Assembly (NCBI RefSeq): GCF_001584335.1
Contig: NZ_LSBB01000018.1
Coordinates: forward strand, 1 to 64,000
Origin: Bacillus atrophaeus
GTDB taxonomy: Bacteria; Bacillota; Bacilli; Bacillales; Bacillaceae
Reading direction: 5' to 3'
DNA: 64,000 nt
A program made the position numbers and the translations under genes. Below the pieces are notes generated by a model, which saw only the letters and a program-made list of their open reading frames with translations, had not been told where the DNA came from and did no database searches. How positions within the stretch are numbered: position 1 is the stretch's first letter; every line of letters begins with the position of its first letter. Positions 57,265 through 64,000 of the stretch are shown in pieces.

Positions 57265-59469
57265 ATGGCGAACGAACAAGTATTAACTGCCGAGCAAGTG
57301 ATTGACAAAGCGCGCAGTTATCTAACCGATGAGCATATTGCATTTGTAGAAAAAGCATACCTGTACGCTGAAGACGCTCATCGCGAGCAGTACCGGAAGT
57401 CAGGTGAGCCATATATCATCCACCCGATTCAAGTGGCGGGCATTCTCGTTGACCTTGAAATGGACCCTTCAACCATCGCGGGAGGATTTCTCCACGATGT
57501 GGTGGAAGATACGGATGTAACGCTTGATGACCTGAAGGAAGCTTTTTCTGAAGAAGTGGCAATGCTTGTGGACGGGGTGACAAAGCTCGGTAAAATTAAG
57601 TATAAATCTCAAGAAGAACAGCAGGCGGAAAACCATCGCAAAATGTTTGTCGCTATGGCTCAAGATATCCGGGTCATATTGATCAAGCTGGCGGATCGCC
57701 TCCACAACATGCGGACGCTGAAACATCTGCCGCAAGAAAAACAGCGCAGAATTTCTAATGAAACGCTGGAGATATTTGCTCCTTTGGCGCACCGCCTCGG
57801 GATCTCAAAAATCAAATGGGAGCTGGAAGACACCGCACTCCGTTATTTGAATCCTCAGCAATATTACAGAATCGTCAACCTCATGAAGAAAAAACGCGCG
57901 GAACGTGAACAGTATGTCGAAGAGGTTGTCGATGAAGTGAAAAACCGAGTCGAAGAGGTCAACATCAGCGCAGATTTCTCCGGCCGGCCGAAACATATAT
58001 ACAGCATTTACAGAAAAATGGTTCTGCAAAATAAACAGTTCAATGAAATTTATGACCTGCTGGCGGTCCGTATTCTTGTAGGGAGCATAAAGGACTGCTA
58101 CGCTGTACTCGGCATTATCCATACTTGCTGGAAGCCGATGCCGGGCAGGTTTAAAGATTATATCGCCATGCCGAAGCCGAATATGTATCAGTCCCTTCAT
58201 ACGACAGTGATAGGACCTAAAGGCGATCCTTTAGAAGTGCAGATCAGAACCTTTGAAATGCACGAAATTGCTGAATATGGAGTCGCGGCGCATTGGGCTT
58301 ACAAAGAAGGAAAAGCGGCGAATGAGGAAGCCACATTTGAGAAGAAGCTTTCCTGGTTCCGCGAAATCTTAGAATTTCAAAATGAATCAACTGATGCGGA
58401 AGAATTTATGGAATCCTTAAAAATCGACTTGTTTTCGGACATGGTGTTCGTCTTTACGCCAAAAGGCGACGTCATTGAGCTGCCGTCCGGCTCAGTCCCG
58501 ATTGACTTCTCATACAGAATCCACTCGGAAATCGGCAACAAGACGATCGGCGCGAAGGTCAACGGGAAAATGGTGACGCTGGATCATAAGCTTCGGACAG
58601 GCGATATTGTCGAAATTTTGACGTCCAAACATTCATACGGGCCCAGCCAGGATTGGGTCAAGCTTGCCCAGACCTCACAAGCCAAGCATAAGATCCGCCA
58701 GTTCTTTAAGAAACAGCGGCGCGAAGAAAATGTTGAAAAAGGCCGTGAATTGGTAGAAAAAGAAATTAAAAATCTGGATTTTGAAGTGAAAGATGTGCTG
58801 ACAGCCGAAAATATTCAGAAAGTTGCCGATAAATTTAATTTCTCGAATGAAGAGGATATGTATGCGGCAGTCGGCTACAATGGAATCACCGCCTTGCAGG
58901 TTGCAAACCGCCTGACGGAAAAAGAGAGAAAGCTTCGTGACCAGGAAGAACAAGAAAAAACCGTTCAGGAAGTCACCGCGGAGCCAAAATCATATCCCCA
59001 AGGCAGAAAACGGGAAGCGGGCGTGCGCGTTAAAGGAATCGACAATCTCCTTGTCCGTTTGTCCAAATGCTGTAATCCAGTGCCGGGCGACCATATTGTC
59101 GGGTTTATTACGAAAGGCCGAGGGGTTTCCGTCCATCGTGATGACTGTCCGAATGTCAAGACGAATGAAGCGCAAGAGCGGCTGATACCTGTTGAATGGG
59201 AGCATGAATCACAAGTTCAGAAGCGTAAAGAATATAATGTCGAAATTGAAATATTAGGTTATGATCGCCGCGGATTGCTAAATGAGGTGCTTCAGGCTGT
59301 AAATGAAACAAAAACGAACATTTCATCCGTTTCAGGCAAATCGGACCGCAACAAAGTGGCGACGATTCATATGGCGATTTTTATTCAGAATATCAATCAC
59401 TTGCATAAAGTTGTCGAACGTATTAAGCAAATAAGAGATATATATTCTGTTCGCCGAGTCATGAATTAA
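57265..59469 (+). CDS. relA: RelA (Rel), bifunctional (p)ppGpp synthetase/hydrolase
   Basis: The protein has 734 residues. HD hydrolase domain: residues [22 protein letters not shown] (the HD pair) and [11 protein letters not shown]. Synthetase domain: [22 protein letters not shown] and [17 protein letters not shown] ([19 protein letters not shown]), a zinc-finger/CC region ([20 protein letters not shown]) and an ACT domain ([20 protein letters not shown]) follow. Both catalytic centres look intact, so the product both makes and degrades the alarmone. SD AAAGGTG; dtd follows 12 bp downstream. Confidence 0.98.
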   Translation: MANEQVLTAEQVIDKARSYLTDEHIAFVEKAYLYAEDAHREQYRKSGEPYIIHPIQVAGILVDLEMDPSTIAGGFLHDVVEDTDVTLDDLKEAFSEEVAMLVDGVTKLGKIKYKSQEEQQAENHRKMFVAMAQDIRVILIKLADRLHNMRTLKHLPQEKQRRISNETLEIFAPLAHRLGISKIKWELEDTALRYLNPQQYYRIVNLMKKKRAEREQYVEEVVDEVKNRVEEVNISADFSGRPKHIYSIYRKMVLQNKQFNEIYDLLAVRILVGSIKDCYAVLGIIHTCWKPMPGRFKDYIAMPKPNMYQSLHTTVIGPKGDPLEVQIRTFEMHEIAEYGVAAHWAYKEGKAANEEATFEKKLSWFREILEFQNESTDAEEFMESLKIDLFSDMVFVFTPKGDVIELPSGSVPIDFSYRIHSEIGNKTIGAKVNGKMVTLDHKLRTGDIVEILTSKHSYGPSQDWVKLAQTSQAKHKIRQFFKKQRREENVEKGRELVEKEIKNLDFEVKDVLTAENIQKVADKFNFSNEEDMYAAVGYNGITALQVANRLTEKERKLRDQEEQEKTVQEVTAEPKSYPQGRKREAGVRVKGIDNLLVRLSKCCNPVPGDHIVGFITKGRGVSVHRDDCPNVKTNEAQERLIPVEWEHESQVQKRKEYNVEIEILGYDRRGLLNEVLQAVNETKTNISSVSGKSDRNKVATIHMAIFIQNINHLHKVVERIKQIRDIYSVRRVMN

Positions 59470-59481
59470 AGGAGACAGACA

Positions 59482-59925
59482 ATGAAATTAGTTGTTCAGC
59501 GTGTAACAGAAGCGAATGTGACGGTGGACGGCGCTGTTATCGGTCAAATCACCAACGGCGTTATGGTGCTTGTCGGCGTGACTCATGAGGACACGGAGGA
59601 AGATGCCGTTTATTTAGCGGATAAAACCGCCAATCTCCGTATTTTTGAAGACGGTGATGGCAAGATGAATTTGTCGTTGCTTGATGTAAGAGGAGAGGTA
59701 TTATCCGTTTCTCAATTTACTCTTTACGGAGAAACAAAAAAAGGACGCCGCCCCAACTTCATGAATGCCGCAAAACCTGATCAGGCCCTTGGTCTTTATG
59801 AAAAGTTTAACGAACTGCTGAGGGAAAAAGGGATAAAGGTAGAGACGGGGAAATTTGGTGCTATGATGGATGTACAGCTCACAAATTCAGGCCCGGTCAC
59901 ATTGATTATTGATTCTAAACTGTAA
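59482..59925 (+). CDS. dtd: D-aminoacyl-tRNA deacylase
   Basis: This 147-residue enzyme hydrolyses D-amino acids mischarged on tRNA. Family motifs: [17 protein letters not shown] at the N-terminus, [18 protein letters not shown] (with SQFTL) and the C-terminal NSGPVT loop. SD AAAGGAG; 12 bp after relA. Confidence 0.97.
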   Translation: MKLVVQRVTEANVTVDGAVIGQITNGVMVLVGVTHEDTEEDAVYLADKTANLRIFEDGDGKMNLSLLDVRGEVLSVSQFTLYGETKKGRRPNFMNAAKPDQALGLYEKFNELLREKGIKVETGKFGAMMDVQLTNSGPVTLIIDSKL

Positions 59926-59951
59926 AAAGCTGCCCGAAGGCAGCTTTTTTT
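59924..59951. terminator. Terminator between dtd and yrvJ
   Basis: AAAAAGCTGCC pairs with GGCAGCTTTTTTT around CGAA, A/T-flanked on both sides. Confidence 0.9.
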
Positions 59952-59957
59952 GTCGTT

Positions 59958-61517
59958 CTAATTAAAATATTGTTCCAGCCCGCTTTCAATCCCGTCTGTT
60001 ACTTTTTCTTGGAATGAGCCGCTATGTACGATGGATTCTTCTTGCGGATGGCTTAAATACCCAAGTTCATACAGCATGGCGGGTTGTTTATTTTCCCGAA
60101 GCACATAATAGTCGCCAAACAGCACGCCGCGATCCGGTATAGGGGAGCGCTTGGCTACTTCTGAATGAACATCGGAGGCAAGCTCCCGATCCTTCGCAGG
60201 ACTGTAATAATAGGCGGTGCTGCCTCTTACAGAAGAGTTTGCGTAGCTGTCATAGTGAATGCTGATAAAGGCATCTGCATTGCGGTAGTGTGATGTGGAA
60301 ACACGTGACTGTAAGCTGACAAACGTATCATCTTGACGCGTCACATACACATTCGCTCCCGCCGATCGCAGTTTGCTTGCAAGAAGATTTGCCGTCTTAA
60401 TCGTTAAGTTTTTCTCGAATTTACCGGTATAGCCGATTGTTCCGCTGTCTTTTCCGCCGTGACCCGGATCAACCACAATCGATTTGTTTTGCAGAGAGCC
60501 ACTGCCGGAAGAAGATGATTTGGCTACGGGTGCTTCACCAGCTTCTTCGTCTTTTTTCGACGTTTGAACCACCCAGTTGGCTACGTACGCCGTTTGCCCG
60601 TTCTCAAGTGTTACTTCATACCAGCTGCCCTTTGTGCCGGTGATCGTGTATGAAGAGCCTTTTTCAGCCCGTTCGACAATAGAGGCGGATGTCGAAGCAG
60701 AACTTCTTAAATTGGTTCCTCCATAAACGATATACGCTTTTTTCGCTGAGGAAGAGCTGCTGCTGCCGCTGCCGCCGGATGAGCTGGTCGATTGGTTTGA
60801 GCCTGTCACGATATAATGACTGGCAACCCATCCTTGTTGCCCGTTTGCTTCAATTTTCAGCCAGCCGTTCTCCTCGGTTAAAATGGACAGTTTTGTTCCT
60901 CGCGTCAACTTAGTAATGATGGCTGAATCATGCGAGGCCGAACTTCTGACATTCAGGGAAGAAACGCCGACTGTGCCGCTTTTGTTTTGCGAAGTGCTTG
61001 CTTGCCCGCTCTCCTGTGAGCCTCCTCCGCTTTTGGATGTGTAGACAGAAGCAACCCATCCGGTCACACCTTGATATGAAATTTTAATCCAGCTATTGTC
61101 CTTATCAATTATCTTTGCCTGCTCACCTTGCGGGAATTTGCCGATGACCTCATAAGAAGTGCCCGGTCCTTTTCTGATTCTTAAATCAGAATCGGTCGAT
61201 GTGACAGTTTCGCTGCCGGCTGATGCACGGCTGCTTTCTCCTGTTTTCTTTTTGATCAGCCAAGAAACAACCCAGCCCTTTTCTCCGGAGTTAAGCTGAA
61301 TTTGCACCCAGTCCCCGTCCTCCTTCAGGATAGGGTAGCTTTCTCCTTTTTTAACTTCAGCCGTGATCCCGTAGCTCAGCCCGGGGCCGCTTCTGACGTT
61401 CATCTCGTCTGTAGCGATAACAGCTTCTCCCTGTGCGGCTGTAACCGGGCGCGGAGGGGAGAATAACGCTGCGATAATAACAAAGCATAAAATAAGAATA
61501 GTGCATTTCTTATTCAT
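59958..61517 (-). CDS. yrvJ: YrvJ, secreted N-acetylmuramoyl-L-alanine amidase with four SH3 repeats
   Basis: The protein has 519 residues. The signal peptide is CTILILCFVIIAALF. Four bacterial SH3 modules follow (each with NVR/LR(I/S)...GW(V) pattern: DEMNVRSGPG, DLRIRKGPG, SLNVRSSAS, TNLRSSAS), separated by Ser/Gly-rich linkers. The C-terminal Amidase_3 domain has VVDPGHGGKDSGTIG (His), EKNLTIKTANLLASKL (Glu), FISIHYDSYAN (His) and YELGYLSHPQE (Glu). It cuts the amide between MurNAc and the stem peptide. ATG 61517 follows AGGAGG. Upstream frame to 61664 is not used. Confidence 0.95.
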   Translation of the reverse strand: MNKKCTILILCFVIIAALFSPPRPVTAAQGEAVIATDEMNVRSGPGLSYGITAEVKKGESYPILKEDGDWVQIQLNSGEKGWVVSWLIKKKTGESSRASAGSETVTSTDSDLRIRKGPGTSYEVIGKFPQGEQAKIIDKDNSWIKISYQGVTGWVASVYTSKSGGGSQESGQASTSQNKSGTVGVSSLNVRSSASHDSAIITKLTRGTKLSILTEENGWLKIEANGQQGWVASHYIVTGSNQSTSSSGGSGSSSSSSAKKAYIVYGGTNLRSSASTSASIVERAEKGSSYTITGTKGSWYEVTLENGQTAYVANWVVQTSKKDEEAGEAPVAKSSSSGSGSLQNKSIVVDPGHGGKDSGTIGYTGKFEKNLTIKTANLLASKLRSAGANVYVTRQDDTFVSLQSRVSTSHYRNADAFISIHYDSYANSSVRGSTAYYYSPAKDRELASDVHSEVAKRSPIPDRGVLFGDYYVLRENKQPAMLYELGYLSHPQEESIVHSGSFQEKVTDGIESGLEQYFN

Positions 61518-61652
61518 GGCTTCCTCCTTTCTGAAAAAACATTGAACAAGTACATTCTTGTTTATTATCGTAAATTCCTTGCTGAATGTTAAATAAAATG
61601 AAAATGATTTGTTTATACTACTTATAAATAAGGTAAAAAAGGTGTGCAAATC

Positions 61653-61823
61653 ATGAAATATCATCCAAAACTAGGACGCGCTTTACACGACAAAGAAGCA
61701 AATACACACTTCAGCGACCACGTTGATTCTGAAACAATCGGCTATCTTGAAGAGACTTCTTCAGAGCTCGGCCTTGCGTCTAAAGAAGCAGTGCGGCGGA
61801 AAAACACCCGGAATAAAGCTTGA
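61653..61823 (+). CDS. yrzK: YrzK, small acidic/basic protein of unknown function
   Basis: This 56-residue product begins [20 protein letters not shown] and ends [13 protein letters not shown] 61653 has SD AAAAAGGTG 8 bp upstream. It lies between yrvJ and hisS where B. subtilis has yrzK. No domain recognised. The stop codon TGA overlaps the -35 of the hisS promoter. Confidence 0.82.
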   Translation: MKYHPKLGRALHDKEANTHFSDHVDSETIGYLEETSSELGLASKEAVRRKNTRNKA

Positions 61824-61848
61824 CAGAGAACGGCAATCCCATTATTAT
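61820..61848 (+). promoter_or_regulatory. SigA promoter of the hisS-aspS operon
   Basis: A perfect TTGACA (61820-61825), a 17-bp spacer and TATTAT (61843-61848). The -35 begins within the last codon of yrzK. Confidence 0.75.
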
Positions 61849-61855
61849 AATAGAA

Positions 61856-62155
61856 ATTGATGTACATATAAATGATGAATTGTTGAACCTGTAATGGAGA
61901 AGAGTAGGTCAGACTGCATGTAAAGAGAGGAACCGCCTAGGCTGAAAGCGGCTCTGCATTGCATCTTTCTCGAAACAACACTCCGGAGGTTTCCTGCTGA
62001 ACGCTGTGCTTTTTTTGCAAACGTCATTAGGCAGAGAACGTGAACCTGCGTTAAAGGATTGAGCGGGAACATTTCATATGTTCCAACTAGGGTGGCACCA
62101 CGGGTATAACTCTCGTCCCTACTATACATGTATAGTAGAGGCGGGAGTTTTTTGA
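61856..62155 (+). ncRNA. T-box riboswitch of the hisS-aspS operon
   Basis: This leader is about 300 nt. The T-box core AGGGTGGCACCACGGG lies at 62090-62105 (bulge TGGC). It is followed by a terminator stem (CTCTCGTCCCTACTATAC pairing with GTATAGTAGAGGCGGGAG) and TTTTTT at 62149-62154. T-boxes respond to uncharged tRNA, here His and/or Asp. I did not assign the specifier codon. Confidence 0.92.
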
Positions 62156-62214
62156 TTTCATCATTTTAAACATACGGTATCTTTATTAAAGGAACTTAAC
62201 AAGGAGGGCTACAT

Positions 62215-63489
62215 ATGGCATATAACATTCCAAGAGGAACACAGGATATTCTGCCGGGTGAATCAGACCGGTGGCAGTACGTTGAACAAATAATGAGGGA
62301 CACATGCCGCACATATCAGTATAAAGAAATCCGCACGCCGATTTTTGAACATACCGAGCTGTTTGCAAGAGGGGTCGGAGAATCCACTGACATTGTACAA
62401 AAAGAAATGTATACCTTTCAGGACCGAAAAGGAAGAAGCCTGACGCTTCGTCCGGAGGGAACAGCGGCGGCGGTTCGCGCATTTACTGAAAATAAATTAT
62501 TTGCAAATCCCGTACAGCCGACAAAGCTGTATTATGTCGGTCCGATGTTTCGCTACGAACGTCCGCAGACGGGGCGCTTTCGTCAGTTTTATCAATTCGG
62601 AATCGAAGCGATCGGTTCCAAGGATCCTGCGATTGACGCTGAAGTCATAGCGCTTGCGATGAGTATATATCAAAGAGCGGGCCTAAAGAATGTTAAGCTT
62701 GTACTTAACAGCCTTGGTGATAAAGAAAGCCGGACTAGTTACAGAGAAGCTCTGGTCAAACACTTTGAACCGCGCATTGATGAATTCTGTTCCGATTGCC
62801 AATCACGGCTGCACACGAATCCGCTCAGAATTTTAGATTGTAAGAAAGACAGAGATCATGAACTGATGAAGACTGCGCCGTCTATTCTTGAATATTTAAA
62901 CGAAGAATCAAAAGCATATTTCCAAAAAGTCCAGCAGTATGTAACCGAATTAGGCATTCCGTTTGAAATCGACCCTAATCTTGTGAGGGGGCTTGATTAC
63001 TATAACCATACTGCATTTGAAATTATGAGCAATGCGGAAGGATTTGGCGCGATCACAACGCTTGCCGGCGGCGGACGTTATGACGGCTTGGTTGAGCAAA
63101 TCGGAGGCCCTGAAGCTCCGGGGATCGGTTTTGCCATGAGTATTGAACGCTTGCTTGCGGCCATTGATGCGGAAAAGACAGAACTTCCTGTCAGCCAGGC
63201 TATTGATTGCTACATCGTCACGCTTGGAGAAAAAGCGAAGGATTATTCCGTCTCTCTTGTGTACAAACTGAGAGAAGCAGGTATTTCAAGTGAAATTGAT
63301 TACGAAAATAAGAAAATGAAAGGCCAATTTAAAACGGCGGACCGTCTGAACGCGCGATTCATTGCGATTTTGGGAGAAGATGAGCTTGCTCAAAATCGAA
63401 TCAATGTAAAGGATGCGAAGACCGGGGAACAGCTGGAAGTGGCTCTTGATGAATTGATACGTTTTATGAAAGCTAACCAACTGGGGTAA
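62215..63489 (+). CDS. hisS: Histidyl-tRNA synthetase
   Basis: This 424-residue class II synthetase shows motif 1 ([20 protein letters not shown]), motif 2 ([23 protein letters not shown]), the histidine-A/B loops ([24 protein letters not shown]), motif 3 [11 protein letters not shown], and a C-terminal anticodon-binding domain. SD AGGAGG. It is followed by aspS at 14 bp. Confidence 0.98.
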   Translation: MAYNIPRGTQDILPGESDRWQYVEQIMRDTCRTYQYKEIRTPIFEHTELFARGVGESTDIVQKEMYTFQDRKGRSLTLRPEGTAAAVRAFTENKLFANPVQPTKLYYVGPMFRYERPQTGRFRQFYQFGIEAIGSKDPAIDAEVIALAMSIYQRAGLKNVKLVLNSLGDKESRTSYREALVKHFEPRIDEFCSDCQSRLHTNPLRILDCKKDRDHELMKTAPSILEYLNEESKAYFQKVQQYVTELGIPFEIDPNLVRGLDYYNHTAFEIMSNAEGFGAITTLAGGGRYDGLVEQIGGPEAPGIGFAMSIERLLAAIDAEKTELPVSQAIDCYIVTLGEKAKDYSVSLVYKLREAGISSEIDYENKKMKGQFKTADRLNARFIAILGEDELAQNRINVKDAKTGEQLEVALDELIRFMKANQLG

Positions 63490-63503
63490 AGGAGAGGAAC
63501 GCT

Positions 63504-64000
63504 TTGTTTGGAAGAACATTTTACTGTGGTGACATCACTGAAAAAGCAATAGGCGAAACCGTTAAACTTAAAGGATGGGTGCAAAAAAGACGTGATCTCG
63601 GCGGCTTGATCTTTATAGATTTGCGTGACCGTTCAGGGATTGTTCAAGTGGTATTTAATCCTGACGCCTCAAAAGAAGCTCTGGAAATAGCCGAAGGAAT
63701 CCGTAACGAATACGTTCTTGATATACAAGGGACCGTAGTAGCGCGTGAAGAAGGTACGGTTAACAAGAATTTAAAAACAGGAGCCATAGAAATTCACGCT
63801 GACGAGGTGGCTGTGCTAAGCGCAGCTAAGACGCCGCCTTTTGCCATCTCTGACCAAGCGGATGAGGTTTCTGAAGACGTCCGCTTAAAGCACCGTTATT
63901 TGGACCTCCGCCGGCCGGCGATGTTTAATACGCTGCAAATGCGCCATAATGTGACGAAAGCGGTACGCCATTTCTTAGACGAAAATGGTTTTCTCGATAT
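63504..64000 (+). CDS. aspS: Aspartyl-tRNA synthetase, 3'-truncated by the window edge
   Basis: The first 165 codons are visible: the N-terminal OB-fold anticodon domain ([20 protein letters not shown]) and the beginning of the class II core ([20 protein letters not shown]). TTG 63504 is 7 bp after AGGAGAGG and gives [18 protein letters not shown], the family start. Co-transcribed with hisS under the T-box. The rest lies outside the window. Confidence 0.97.
   Translation, partial: MFGRTFYCGDITEKAIGETVKLKGWVQKRRDLGGLIFIDLRDRSGIVQVVFNPDASKEALEIAEGIRNEYVLDIQGTVVAREEGTVNKNLKTGAIEIHADEVAVLSAAKTPPFAISDQADEVSEDVRLKHRYLDLRRPAMFNTLQMRHNVTKAVRHFLDENGFLD

Overview
The window is chromosomal DNA of a Bacillus subtilis-group species. 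Almost every gene has a full-length counterpart in B. subtilis, in the same order (spoVID-ysxE-valS-folC-comC ... hisS-aspS). The proteins differ enough from what I recall of strain 168 to suggest a relative such as the amyloliquefaciens/velezensis or atrophaeus lineages. I cannot fix the species by eye.

Layout. 1-11 kb: spore-coat genes spoVID (5' cut) and ysxE; T-box-controlled valS; folC; comC; spoIIB, maf, radC. 10-20 kb: mreBCD-minCD (shape and septum placement), spoIVFA-spoIVFB (pro-sigma-K processing), the L21-leader operon rplU-prp-rpmA, spo0B-obg and pheB-pheA. 21-26 kb: NAD biosynthesis, with niaR and nifS divergent from nadBCA across one shared operator region. 26-28 kb: safA and coxA (spore coat and cortex).

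28.3-38.4 kb is an accessory island inserted in the coxA terminator. It encodes a chitin-degradation pathway: two secreted GH18 chitinases, a lactose/cellobiose/chitobiose-family PTS (IIA, IIB, IIC), a GH4 6-phospho-glycosidase, a ChbG/YdjC-type deacetylase and a GntR/UTRA regulator. I infer that chitinases release chitobiose outside the cell, the PTS imports and phosphorylates it, and ChbG plus the GH4 enzyme cleave it. The GntR protein probably represses both arms through a palindrome found in both promoter regions, with CcpA-type cre sites adding catabolite repression. The island is flanked by a 22-bp direct copy of the coxA terminator stem. An IS1182-family transposase tail lies at its left edge and a truncated, frameshifted glutamyl-endopeptidase gene at its right edge.

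38.4-64 kb returns to the core genome: yebC, a few small genes (one frameshifted), yrzF, csbX-bofC, ruvAB-yrzS-queA-tgt-yajC, yrzE, yrbG, spoVB, comN-secDF, yrvC-yrvD-recJ-apt-relA-dtd, the cell-wall amidase yrvJ, yrzK, and the T-box-led hisS-aspS operon. aspS runs off the right edge.

The core genome looks ordinary. The points of interest are the chitin island, its insertion scar and its shared operator. Start codons were chosen from Shine-Dalgarno (SD) position and recalled family lengths, so several genes start downstream of the longest possible reading frame.
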